A DNA stretch of 39,855 bases, from positions 1-39,855 of the forward strand of contig NZ_CACSJM010000043.1 in assembly GCF_902706185.1 (NCBI RefSeq). Reading direction: 5' to 3'. Positions 7,166 through 15,599 of this stretch are shown one piece after another (position 1 is the stretch's first letter; each line of letters begins with the position of its first letter). Under the pieces are notes generated by a model. The model was not told the DNA's origin. It ran no database searches and saw nothing but the letters and a program-made list of their open reading frames with translations. This DNA comes from Roseomonas sp. 18066 (GTDB lineage: Bacteria > Pseudomonadota > Alphaproteobacteria > Acetobacterales > Acetobacteraceae). The translations under genes and the position numbers were made by a program.

Positions 7166-9735
7166 CGGAGGCGCGCGATCCGCTGTCCCGTCGCCTGGCG
7201 CGCGGGCGGCGGCTCGCGCGATGGGCGCTTAGCTGGGAAAGCCTCTGGCCCCGGCTGTGGCCGGCGCTGGGCGTGGTCGGTGTGTTTCTCACCGTCGCCT
7301 TCGCCGGTCTTTTCTCCTTCCTGCCGGCCTGGCTGCACCTGCTGGTGCTGGCCGGGTTCGTGGCGGCGCTGGGCCTGGCGGCCTGGCGTGGCGCGCGCGG
7401 CTTCGCCTGGCCCGGCGATGCCGCGGCCGAGCGGCGGATCGAGGCCGCCTCCGGCCTGACGCACCGGCCGCTCTCCACCTTGCGCGACCATGCGGTGACC
7501 GAGGATCCGGCGGCGCTGGCCCTGTGGCAGGCGCATCAGCGGCGGACGCTGGCAAATCTGGCGCGTCTGCGCGTCGGCGGGCCGCGGCCGGCGCTGGCGC
7601 GGCGCGACCCGCGGGCGCTGCGGCTCGGGCTGGTGGTGGCGCTGGCGGCGGGCTTCGTCATGGCCGGCGGCGATGCCGGGCAGCGGCTGCGGCGGGCGAT
7701 CTGGCCCAGCCTGCACGCCGCCCCGATGGCCGTCGCCGCGCTGAAGCTGGAGGCCTGGGTGACGCCGCCCGCCTATACCGGCGCGGCGCCGGTGTTCCTG
7801 GACCCGAAGGGCGGCACGCTGACGGTGCCACAGGGCAGCCGGCTGCAGATCGCGCTGTCGGGCGGGCGCGGCGGCGTGCCGGAGCTGAAGGTGGATGCGG
7901 CGGCGCAGCAGCTGCGGGCGCTGGATGCCGGCAGCTTCGCCGCCGAGATGCCGCTGGAACATGGCGCGCGGATCGCGCTGGCGCGCGACGGGGCGGAGCT
8001 CGCCGCCTGGAATTTCAGTCTGCAGGCCGATGCGCCGCCGACCGCCGCCTTCGCCGAGCCGCCGGGCCCGGCCGGCCGCGGCCTGGCGCTGCGGCTGCTC
8101 TGGCGCGCCGAAGACGATTGGGGCGTCACCGCCGCGCGGGCCGAGCTGCGGCTGGTGGCCCGCCCGGAGGCCGAGCCGCTGCTGCTGGAGCTGCCGCTGG
8201 CCGGGTCCAACCCGCGGCAGCAGCGCGGCCTGGCGCAGCCGGACCTGTCGGCGCATCCCTGGGCCGGGCTCGCGGTGCGGATCCGCATCCTGGCGCGGGA
8301 CGGCGCCGGGCAGGAGGGGTCCTCCGAGACGCGCGAGCTGACCCTGCCGGAGCGGGAGTTCAACCATCCGGTGGCGCGCGCCCTGGTCGGGCTGCGCAAG
8401 GCGCTGTCGCTCGACCCCGAGGCGCGGGAGGCGGTGCGGCGCGGGCTGGACGACCTGTCGTCGAAGCCGGACGCCTTCGAGAATGACACGGCGACCTTCC
8501 TGGCGATGCGCGTGGCGCGGCACCGGCTGCAGCGCGACCGCCGCCCGGATGCGGTGGCCGAGGTGCAGGTGCTGATGTGGCAGGCCGCCATCGCGCTGGA
8601 GGAAGGCCGCACCGACCGCACCGCCCGCGCCCTGGCTGAGGCGCGGGAAGCGCTGCGCGAGGCGCTGGCCGAGGCCGAGCGGACGCCGCCCGACGCCGCG
8701 GCGCGGGCCGAGCTGGAGCGCCGGGTGCAGGAACTGCGCGAGGCGGTGCAGCGCCACCTGGAGGCGCTGGCCGAACGGCTGCGCCAGGAAAATGCCGAGG
8801 CGATGCCCTTCGACCCCAGCCAGCGGCTGATGGACCAGCGCGAGCTGGACCGCCGCACGCAGGAGATGGAGCAGGCCGCGCGCGAAGGCCGCACCGACCG
8901 GCTGCAGCAGGAGCTGGCCGAGCTGGAGCGGATGCTGGACGCGCTGCAGCAGGGGCGCGTCGCGCGCAACGAGGGCAGCAACAACAACAGTCAGCGGCAG
9001 CAGCAGCGCCAGCGCGGCCAGCAGCAGATGGGCGCCGTGCAGGACATGGTGCAGCGCCAGGGCGAGATGCTGGACCGCGCGCATCGCCGTGACGAGGCGC
9101 AGGCGCCGCCGCCGCGCAATGGCGAGCGCCGCCCGAATGCGCAACGCGGCCAGCCGCAGCAGGCGCAGCCGGGCGACAATCCGCAGGAGCGCAGCGCCGA
9201 GGCCCAGCGCGACGGCCGGCAGCAGCGCGCGCTGCGGCGGGCGCTGGGCGAGCTGATGCAGCAGTTCGGCGACCTGACCGGCGAGATCCCCGAGGCGTTG
9301 GGCCGCGCCGACCAGGCGATGCGGCAGGCGCAGGAGGCGCTGGGCCAGGGTGGCGACCCGGTGCCCAGCCAGCAGCAGGCGATCCGCGAGCTGCAGGAGG
9401 GCGGCCGCCAGATGGCGCAGTCGATGCAGCGCCAGTTCGGCCAGGGCGAGGGTGAGGGCGAAGGCCAGGGCCAGGCCCAGGAAGCCCCCGGCAATGCCCA
9501 GGGCGGCCAGGGCCAGGAGCGTGCGACCGGCCAGGCCCAGGGCCGCGACCCGCTGGGCCGCCCGACCCGCGAGGCCCCCGGCGCCAACGACCAGGGAAGC
9601 GACACGCAAGTGCCGCAGGAGGCGGAGATGTTGCGCAGCCGCCGCTTGCAGGAGGAGCTGCGCCGTCGCGGCGCCGAGCGCGAGCGCCCGCCGACGGAGC
9701 TGGACTACATCGATCGCCTGTTGAAGTCGTTCTAA
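7162..9735 (+). CDS. TIGR02302/DUF4175 family membrane protein
   Basis: An 857-aa protein of the alphaproteobacterial TIGR02302 (DUF4175) family, function unknown. Two hydrophobic segments at about residues 31-76 and one at about 153-172 anchor it in the inner membrane. A beta-rich middle follows, with a charged helical stretch from about residue 410. The C-terminal third is strongly Gln/Arg/Glu/Gly-rich (coiled coil or disordered, with repeats of GQGQ and QQQQ type). It ends in LDYIDRLLKSF, a conserved-looking tail. The GTG start overlaps the lysA stop, as is usual for this pair. A link to the cell envelope is plausible from topology but not shown. Confidence 0.85.
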   Translation: MTEARDPLSRRLARGRRLARWALSWESLWPRLWPALGVVGVFLTVAFAGLFSFLPAWLHLLVLAGFVAALGLAAWRGARGFAWPGDAAAERRIEAASGLTHRPLSTLRDHAVTEDPAALALWQAHQRRTLANLARLRVGGPRPALARRDPRALRLGLVVALAAGFVMAGGDAGQRLRRAIWPSLHAAPMAVAALKLEAWVTPPAYTGAAPVFLDPKGGTLTVPQGSRLQIALSGGRGGVPELKVDAAAQQLRALDAGSFAAEMPLEHGARIALARDGAELAAWNFSLQADAPPTAAFAEPPGPAGRGLALRLLWRAEDDWGVTAARAELRLVARPEAEPLLLELPLAGSNPRQQRGLAQPDLSAHPWAGLAVRIRILARDGAGQEGSSETRELTLPEREFNHPVARALVGLRKALSLDPEAREAVRRGLDDLSSKPDAFENDTATFLAMRVARHRLQRDRRPDAVAEVQVLMWQAAIALEEGRTDRTARALAEAREALREALAEAERTPPDAAARAELERRVQELREAVQRHLEALAERLRQENAEAMPFDPSQRLMDQRELDRRTQEMEQAAREGRTDRLQQELAELERMLDALQQGRVARNEGSNNNSQRQQQRQRGQQQMGAVQDMVQRQGEMLDRAHRRDEAQAPPPRNGERRPNAQRGQPQQAQPGDNPQERSAEAQRDGRQQRALRRALGELMQQFGDLTGEIPEALGRADQAMRQAQEALGQGGDPVPSQQQAIRELQEGGRQMAQSMQRQFGQGEGEGEGQGQAQEAPGNAQGGQGQERATGQAQGRDPLGRPTREAPGANDQGSDTQVPQEAEMLRSRRLQEELRRRGAERERPPTELDYIDRLLKSF

Positions 9736-9742
9736 GGGGCGA

Positions 9743-9767
9743 GCCGCCACGGCATCGCCGTGGCGGC
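9743..9767 (+). terminator. GC-rich hairpin after the TIGR02302 gene
   Basis: Perfect 11-bp stem GCCGCCACGGC / GCCGTGGCGGC with an ATC loop, 7 nt after the stop codon. No U-tract follows, so it is either a weak intrinsic terminator or an mRNA 3'-end stabiliser. A hairpin with the same ATC loop follows ohr at 38656. Confidence 0.55.
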
Positions 9768-9771
9768 CCTG

Positions 9772-9804
9772 ATGTGGGGGTCCGGGGGCATTCAATGCCC
9801 CCGG
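9772..9804 (-). repeat. Palindromic convergent-junction repeat, copy 4
   Basis: Palindrome at 9782-9804 with arms CCGGGGGCATT / AATGCCCCCGG around a single C, preceded on the plus strand by ATGTGGGGGT. It matches copy 1 except that the outer arm bases are CC/GG instead of TCT/AGA, again paired. It sits between the 3' ends of the TIGR02302 and DUF2125 genes. Confidence 0.85.
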
Positions 9805-9811
9805 CGCTTCC

Positions 9812-10852
9812 TTACTTCCACTCGATGCTCGGCAGCCGCCCGAGGTTCATCCGCGCCACCGAGATATTCCGGTTCTCGATACTGACCGGCACCTCAAGCT
9901 GTGGTGGCCCCCCGCTGGGATCCGGCCGCTGCATCAACGGCAGGATCGCCCGCGCCATCCCCGCCGAGCGTTGCGGCACCAGCCCCGCCTGCACCAGCGC
10001 TTCCAGCAGCCGCGGCGCATTGGCCAGCCGCAGCGTGCCCGCCCCCACCGGCTGCAGCGCCGGGTCGAGGGCGAAGGTGGCCGCCGCGCTGGCCGCGATT
10101 TCCGACCAGCGCAGCGTCAGCCCGCGCAGCTCCAGCGCGCCGCCGGCGTCGCGCCATTGGGTGGCGCGCTGCATCGGCGTGCCGCTGGCGGGGGGCGCGC
10201 CGGTCAGGCCGGCATCGAGGGTGGCGCTGTCGATGCGCGGGCCCAGCGGCGTCTGCACCGGCAGCACCAGGCCCTGCAGCGCCAGCTTCAGCCCGGTCTC
10301 GGCGGCTTCGGGCCAGGCGAGCTCGCCGGTCAGGCTGTCGATGGCCAGGGTGGCATCGGCCGGGCCCAGGCGCAGGCCGCGCCCGTCCAGCGTGGCGCGG
10401 TCGGCGGCGGCGAGGGACAGGCTGGCCTGCAGCGATTCCGCCGTGAAGGGCAGGGTGGTGGCGCCGAGGCGCAGCGCCTGCTGGCCCTGCGGGCGCAGCA
10501 GCAGGCGGTCGAGGGCGGCGGGGCGCAGCTCGGCATCCAGCGCATTGGCTTCCCAGGCCAGGCCCTGCGGCCCGGCGATGCGCCAGTCGGCCAGGGTCAG
10601 GCGGGCGGCGAAGGGCCAGCCGCCGCGGGTGGGGGTGGCGTGGCTGATCTCCCAGCCCTGGGCGCGGCGGGTCGCGGCCCATTGCTCCAGCCCCTGCTCC
10701 ATCTTGCCGAGCATGAAGCTCCACAGCGCGTAATGGCCGCCGCCGATGACGGCCAGCAGCAGCGCCAGCCCGACCAGCAGGCGGCCGCCACGGCGGCGGC
10801 GCGGGCGGCGCCGCGGCGAGGCCGTGGCCGCGCCGCTCACCGGAACGCGCAA
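9812..10852 (-). CDS. DUF2125 domain protein (membrane-anchored, envelope)
   Basis: A 346-aa protein with an Arg-rich cytoplasmic start, one transmembrane anchor at about residues 24-46, then a long beta-rich periplasmic part with the look of the alphaproteobacterial DUF2125 family (segments HATPTRGGWPF, LDAELRPAAL and LTLRWSEIAA). DUF2125 proteins resemble AsmA/DUF945-type envelope proteins; no biochemical role is established. The TTG at 10852 gives the longest product; a GTG at 10840 is an equally reasonable start. It is divergent from the ChaC gene with a 41-bp gap, a neighbour pair common in this class of bacteria. Confidence 0.75.
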   Translation of the reverse strand: MRVPVSGAATASPRRRPRRRRGGRLLVGLALLLAVIGGGHYALWSFMLGKMEQGLEQWAATRRAQGWEISHATPTRGGWPFAARLTLADWRIAGPQGLAWEANALDAELRPAALDRLLLRPQGQQALRLGATTLPFTAESLQASLSLAAADRATLDGRGLRLGPADATLAIDSLTGELAWPEAAETGLKLALQGLVLPVQTPLGPRIDSATLDAGLTGAPPASGTPMQRATQWRDAGGALELRGLTLRWSEIAASAAATFALDPALQPVGAGTLRLANAPRLLEALVQAGLVPQRSAGMARAILPLMQRPDPSGGPPQLEVPVSIENRNISVARMNLGRLPSIEWK

Positions 10853-10893
10853 AGCGGGGGGACAAGGCCGGCCCGCCGGTGTAGGGCTGGCGG

Positions 10894-11451
10894 ATGGACC
10901 AGGCTGTGGCGCCGCTGCTGGATGCGGATGGTTTTCTGTATGTCTTCGGCTATGGCTCGCTGATCTGGAAGCCGGGCTTCCCGCATGCGGCGATGCTGCC
11001 CGCCCTGCTGCGCGGCTTCCACCGGCGCTTCTGCATCTGGTCGGTGCATCACCGCGGCACGCCGGAGCGGCCGGGGCTGGTGCTGGGGCTGGACCGCGGC
11101 GGCGCCTGCCGCGGCGTGGTGTTCCGGGTCGAGGCCGCGGCGGCGCCCGGGGTGCTGGCCTATCTGGACGCGCGGGAGATGATCGGCGGCGTCTATGAGC
11201 GGCGGATGGTGACGGCGCGGCTGCTGCCGGATGGCGCGCCGAAGCGGGCGCTGACCTTCGTCGCGGTGCGCAGCCTGGATTCCTATTGCCAGGCGCTGGC
11301 GCCGGAGGTGGCGGCGGCGACCATCGCCGCCGGGGTCGGGCTGAGCGGGGCCAATCGCGACTATCTGCTCAACACGGTGGCCGAGCTGCGGTCGCTGGGC
11401 GTGCGCGATGCCGGGCTGGACCGGATCGCCGCGCTGCTGCCGGCGGGCTAG
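10894..11451 (+). CDS. ChaC-type gamma-glutamylcyclotransferase
   Basis: A 185-aa protein with the gamma-glutamylcyclotransferase fold. The substrate-binding loop FGYGSLIW lies at residues 18-25 and the catalytic acid is probably E95 in YLDAREMIGG. ChaC enzymes cleave glutathione to 5-oxoproline and Cys-Gly in the cytoplasm. Length and the LSGANRDYLLNT segment fit ChaC rather than the shorter GGCT-like proteins. Divergent from the DUF2125 gene; its 3' end converges on plsC across a 270-bp gap holding DnaA boxes. Confidence 0.85.
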   Translation: MDQAVAPLLDADGFLYVFGYGSLIWKPGFPHAAMLPALLRGFHRRFCIWSVHHRGTPERPGLVLGLDRGGACRGVVFRVEAAAAPGVLAYLDAREMIGGVYERRMVTARLLPDGAPKRALTFVAVRSLDSYCQALAPEVAAATIAAGVGLSGANRDYLLNTVAELRSLGVRDAGLDRIAALLPAG

Positions 11452-11508
11452 GACCGCTTCCCGATTCGCGCCGCTTGGCAGAAGGGGCGGCACGGGTTTT
11501 CCGCAGAC

Positions 11509-11743
11509 TTATCCACAGGCGATTTCCAGAAGGCTCCGCCCCAGGCAAGAGACTTCCTGCGGTCACCGCGTCCTGTTTTTAAGATTAATTGTTTTACAGT
11601 GACTTATGCGCCGTTTCTGCCATGAAGGCCGCCCGGCGACGGCCTGCCGCAGGGCGAAAATCAAGCCGCGGCAGAGGCTTGCAGGGCGGTGCTGGCAGCG
11701 AGCGGACCCGGCTGGCACCGGTTATCCCACAGAATTATCCACA
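11509..11743. other. DnaA-box pair and AT-rich tract between chaC and plsC (candidate replication-control site)
   Basis: The 270-bp gap 11452-11721 has no gene. It and the adjoining plsC 3' end contain two perfect DnaA boxes TTATCCACA (11509-11517 and 11735-11743, same orientation) and a near-match TTATCCCACA (11722-11731). A 22-bp run of almost pure A/T (11576-11597, TTTTTAAGATTAATTGTTTT) stands out in this GC-rich sequence and could be an unwinding element. The layout resembles an origin or a DnaA-binding reservoir. Only two consensus boxes are present, so function is a hypothesis. Confidence 0.45.
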
Positions 11744-12507
11744 AGCGGCGGATGCACGGCAGGTCCGCCACCAGCGCGGACCAGACGGTCGGTTTCGGTC
11801 TCGATCACCGATTCCAGCTTGGCCAGCAGGGCGGCGCGCGGCAGGCCGGTGGGCAGCGGCGGCAGGAAGGCGATGGTGATCGGCCCGGGCAGCTTCAGCG
11901 CCATGGCGCCGCGCCCCCAATGCAGCCCGCTGTCGGTCGCCACCGGCAGCACCGGGGCCCGGCTGGCGGCGGCGAGCGCCACGATGCCCGGCTGGTAGGG
12001 CACGCGCTGGCCGGGCAGGGTGCGGGTGCCCTCGGGGAAGATGACGACCTGATGGCCCTCGGCCAGGACGGCGGCGGATTCGCGCACCATCCGCTTCAGC
12101 GCCGTGGCGCCGCCCTTCCGGTCCACCGCGACCGAGCCGTAATGCTGCGCCAGCTTGCCCCAGGCCGGGATCTTCAGCAGCTCCTGCTTCAGCACGTAGA
12201 CCGGGTCGGGCAGGATCGCCAGCCAGACCACGGTGTCATAGGCCGACTGGTGCTTGGCGGCGATGACGGCGGGGCCGGGCGGCAGGTGCTCGCGGCCGGT
12301 GACCACCAGGCCGACGCCGCAGACCGGCTTCAGCAGCCAGATCATCAGCCGCGCCCAGACCTGGACATAGCGGCGCATCCATTGCCGCGGGAAGGGCAGC
12401 AGCGCCAGGCCGATGATGCAGGTGGCCGCCGTCAGCAGCAGGAACAGCAGGTTGTACAGCGCCGAGCGCAGCTTGGTGACGAGGGATGGGCCAGGCGCGA
12501 CAGTCAC
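11722..12507 (-). CDS. plsC: 1-acyl-sn-glycerol-3-phosphate acyltransferase
   Basis: Adds the second acyl chain to lysophosphatidic acid, giving phosphatidic acid, at the inner membrane. The 261-aa product has a hydrophobic N-terminal segment (about 17-40), the catalytic HX4D motif at H86-D91 (KHQSAYD) and the second acyltransferase motif FPEGTR at 157-162. The GTG at 12507 overlaps the stop of the upstream ydcF-like gene (GTGA), which fixes the start; the longer open frame upstream is antisense shadow. The last codons (VDNSVG and stop) are written by the DnaA-box sequence at 11722-11743. Last gene of the ftsE-ftsX-ydcF-plsC run. Confidence 0.93.
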   Translation of the reverse strand: MTVAPGPSLVTKLRSALYNLLFLLLTAATCIIGLALLPFPRQWMRRYVQVWARLMIWLLKPVCGVGLVVTGREHLPPGPAVIAAKHQSAYDTVVWLAILPDPVYVLKQELLKIPAWGKLAQHYGSVAVDRKGGATALKRMVRESAAVLAEGHQVVIFPEGTRTLPGQRVPYQPGIVALAAASRAPVLPVATDSGLHWGRGAMALKLPGPITIAFLPPLPTGLPRAALLAKLESVIETETDRLVRAGGGPAVHPPLVDNSVG

Positions 12508-13109
12508 TGGGGTGGTTTCTCCGGCTTCAGGGCGGACAGGCCGAACATCGCCCCCACCAGCTTCCCGTATTCGCGCACCAGCAGGCCGAGGCGCGGCCCG
12601 CTGCCCTGCACCGGATGCGGCACCAGCTCCACCCCGGGCAGGGTGCGGCGCAGCTCCAGCAGGGCGCGGGGCATGTGGAAAGCGGCGGTGACGACGCGCA
12701 GCGAGGCGATCTGCCGTGCCCGCGCCCATTCTGCAACCTCCTGCCCGTTGCCGCGGGTGCTGGTGGCCTGGCGGCCGACGGTGATGCGCTGCTCGATCTC
12801 GGTCGCCTGGGGGTCCAGCCCGGCATGGCGCATCAGCTGGTCCAGCGGCGCGTCGCGCCCGGCGCCGGAGATGATCAGCCAGTGGCCCTCGCCCTCCTGC
12901 AGCAGGCGCAGCCCGGCCTCGACCCGCTGCGGCCCGCCGGTCAGCACGGCGATGCCGTCGGTGGCGCGCAGCGGCCGCTCCGGCAGCGCCCGGGCCAGCC
13001 CGGCGAAGAGCGCGAAGCCGCCGGCGATGAGCATCAGCGCCAGCACCGGCAGCATCCACAGCCGGCGCCAGGCCCGTCGCGCAGGACCATCGGGAAGCGG
13101 CGGCGTCAC
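12504..13109 (-). CDS. YdcF/DUF218 family membrane protein
   Basis: A 201-aa protein with one N-terminal membrane segment (about residues 16-40) and a periplasmic DUF218 domain. Family marks are AVLTGGPQRVEAG, LIISGAG, RQATSTRGNGQEVAEW and the VTAAFHMPRA segment. DUF218 proteins (YdcF, SanA, ElyC) act in envelope biogenesis, but the reaction is not established. The GTG start overlaps the ftsX stop (GTGA) and the stop overlaps the plsC start, so all three are translationally coupled. Confidence 0.85.
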   Translation of the reverse strand: MTPPLPDGPARRAWRRLWMLPVLALMLIAGGFALFAGLARALPERPLRATDGIAVLTGGPQRVEAGLRLLQEGEGHWLIISGAGRDAPLDQLMRHAGLDPQATEIEQRITVGRQATSTRGNGQEVAEWARARQIASLRVVTAAFHMPRALLELRRTLPGVELVPHPVQGSGPRLGLLVREYGKLVGAMFGLSALKPEKPPQ

Positions 13110-13961
13110 GGCAGGCGCTTCAGCCAGCGGCGGACGCTGAGCTGGGCGGTGGCCCAGCCGATCAGCCCGGCGACGGGGGGCAGCAGCGCCAGATCCAGCC
13201 AGGGCAGCGAGGTCCAGGGCTGCACCTGGCCGCCGGCGAGCGGGGCTGCCAGGTTCGACAGCGCCGCCAGCGTCGGCACGGCGATGGCGGCACCCGCCAG
13301 CGCGCCGCCGGCGGCCAGCAGCCCGATGCGGCGGGCGAAGCGGCCGGCGATGTCGCTCTGCGTCGCGCCCAGGTCGTGCAGGATCTCGATCGCCTCGCGG
13401 CGGGAGGCGAGGCCGGCCCGCGTCGCCACCGCCACCACCGCGATGGCCACGCCGGCGACCAGCCCCAGCACCGCCAGCGCCACGCCCTGCACGCTGCGGG
13501 CCAGCGCCGCCAGGCGCGCCACCCAGATGCCATGCGATTCGAGCTCGGCGCCGGGGACGGCCTCGGCCAGCCGCTCGGCGATCGGGCCGGGGTCGAGCGC
13601 CAGGTTCTTCAGCCGCAGCTCCAGCACCGCCGGCAGCGGCAGGGAGGGCACCTCGCCCAGCCAGGGGCGCAGCAGCTCCCGCATGCGGTCGGAATCGACC
13701 GGCACGGCGCTGGCGACCTCCGGCATGGCGCGCAGCACTTCCAGCGCGCGGTCCATCAGCCCGGCCTGCTCGGGCGGCAGCTGCACGGTGACGGCGGCCG
13801 CCGCGCCATGCTGCCAGCGGTCCTTCAGCGCCTCGGCGCCGCGGCTGCCGGCCAGCGCGATGGCGGCCAGCAGCGCCATGGCGGCGACGAGGCCGGGCAG
13901 CAGCCGGTCCGACAGCGCGCGCTTGAGGCCGAGCGGGTCGCGGGCATAGCGGCTGCGGCGC

Positions 13962-13969
<8 letters not shown>
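13106..13969 (-). CDS. ftsX: Cell division protein FtsX (ABC permease-like)
   Basis: Membrane partner of FtsE. The FtsEX complex sits at the septum and controls peptidoglycan hydrolases and divisome assembly. The 287-aa product shows the FtsX layout: a transmembrane helix at about residues 25-46, a periplasmic domain to about 155, then three helices in the C-terminal half with ASRREAIEILHDLGAT (typical of FtsX) in the loop. The ATG at 13969 overlaps the ftsE stop by 8 nt; a longer start at 13990 would run deeper into ftsE and is less likely. Confidence 0.92.
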
Positions 13970-14636
<667 letters not shown>

Positions 14637-14739
14637 GGCCAGGAAATGCCACGGCCGGCGGCGGCCCGCCACCCGCCTTGGTTGACGAAGCGTTTCAGCG
14701 GGGCTTGCAGCTTGGCCCTGGCCCCGGCATAGCCGCCGC

Positions 14740-15111
14740 ATGCGCATCGAATGCCCGGATTGTGCCGCCGCCTACGACGTGCCGGAAGCCCTGGTGGCAC
14801 CCGGCCGCGAGGTGCGCTGCGTCCGCTGCGCCCATGGCTGGGTGCCGCGCGCGGCGCCCGACACCGCCGACCTGCTGCTGCGCACCGAAGCCCCCAGCCT
14901 GCCGCCCGTCGCCATGGCCGAGGAGCACCTGCCGGCGGTGATCCCGCCGCGGCCGCCCGCGTCGCGCGGGCCGGTGGTGATGGCCTGGATTTTTTCGCTG
15001 GCCGTTATCGGCGGGGCGGGCTTTGCCCTGTGGCACTACCGGGTCGCGGTGGTCGCGGCCTGGCCGCCCTCGGCGCGGTTGTTCGGGTGGATCTCGGCAA
15101 TCGTCGGCTGA
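14740..15111 (+). CDS. MJ0042-type zinc-ribbon membrane protein
   Basis: A 123-aa protein starting with an MJ0042 zinc ribbon: CPDC (C5, C8) and CVRC (C27, C30) with the usual AAYDVPEALV between them. A Pro-rich linker follows, then one transmembrane helix at about 79-98 and a short tail. Proteins of this design are found beside ftsE in many alphaproteobacteria; their role is unknown. A TTGACG at 14682 could be a -35 element, but no good -10 follows. Confidence 0.8.
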   Translation: MRIECPDCAAAYDVPEALVAPGREVRCVRCAHGWVPRAAPDTADLLLRTEAPSLPPVAMAEEHLPAVIPPRPPASRGPVVMAWIFSLAVIGGAGFALWHYRVAVVAAWPPSARLFGWISAIVG

Positions 15112-15117
15112 AGGCCA

Positions 15118-15149
15118 GGGCGCGCGCCCCCCGGACCCCGCATTCTTTT
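15118..15149 (+). repeat. Degenerate palindromic junction repeat, left unit
   Basis: A 12-nt palindrome GGGCGCGCGCCC is followed by CCCGGACCCCGCATTCTTTT, which shares the GACCCC and ATTCTTTT tail of the convergent-junction family. It begins 7 nt after the zinc-ribbon stop codon and faces the inverted unit at 15213-15264, echoing the paired arrangement at 5027-5257. Confidence 0.55.
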
Positions 15150-15212
15150 GGCGCCACGAGGTCGCAGGCGGGATGCGTGCCGCGTCCCACGCCTCCATGC
15201 TGACGCGGCAGC

Positions 15213-15264
15213 CAGACAGAAAAGAATGATGGGGGCTTGGGGGAAGAATTCATTCTTCCCCCAA
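15213..15264 (-). repeat. Palindromic convergent-junction repeat, copy 5
   Basis: The longest palindrome of the family, with 13-nt arms TTGGGGGAAGAAT / ATTCTTCCCCCAA around TC (15237-15264). On the minus strand it is followed by GCCCCCATCATTCTTTTCTG. It lies between the convergent zinc-ribbon and azlD genes. The outer pair TT/AA again differs from other copies while staying complementary. Confidence 0.82.
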
Positions 15265-15296
15265 CCTTCAAATGGCTTCTCCGGAAAAGCTTCTCT

Positions 15297-15599
15297 TCAG
15301 AACGCCAGCTGCCACAGCCAGACCGCGCCGATCCCGGCCAGGATCGAGACGCTGAGGTTGCGCGTCTTCCACTGCACCAGGATCACCGCCACCGTGCCGA
15401 AGACCCCGGCCGGGCCGATGCGGTCCAGCGCCAGGCTGACATAGGCCACGAAGATCGGCCCCGGCAGGTTGCGCAGCATGGCGTCGATGAAGGGCGGCGG
15501 CCGGATGGCGCGCAGCACCGCATAGCCGCCGGCGCGGCACAGATACGTCACCAGCGCCATGCCGATGATCGCCGCCAGCACGTCCCAGCGAAGGCTCAT
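15297..15599 (-). CDS. azlD: AzlD-type branched-chain amino acid export subunit
   Basis: A 100-aa protein that is almost all membrane helices (about four), with the AzlD-typical ending in which short helices surround RNLSVSILAG. It forms the small subunit of the AzlCD exporter of branched-chain amino acids. Its ATG overlaps the azlC stop (ATGA, 15596-15599), so the pair is coupled. Its 3' end meets a palindromic repeat. Confidence 0.85.
   Translation of the reverse strand: MSLRWDVLAAIIGMALVTYLCRAGGYAVLRAIRPPPFIDAMLRNLPGPIFVAYVSLALDRIGPAGVFGTVAVILVQWKTRNLSVSILAGIGAVWLWQLAF

Noticed and set aside
8980..9560. Gln/Gly-rich repeats in the TIGR02302 gene as a possible CRISPR or tandem DNA repeat
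   Set aside because: The repetition is at amino-acid level (GQGQ, QQQQ) within a family-typical C-terminus; no regularly spaced DNA repeat units.
7135..9795. An 886-codon minus-strand frame antisense to the TIGR02302 gene
   Set aside because: Leu/Ala/Gln/Arg-rich shadow of the Q-rich gene; no start signal and no family motifs.
11589..11879. Small plus-strand frame in the DnaA-box region
   Set aside because: No ribosome site, Arg-rich shadow composition, and it runs into plsC antisense.
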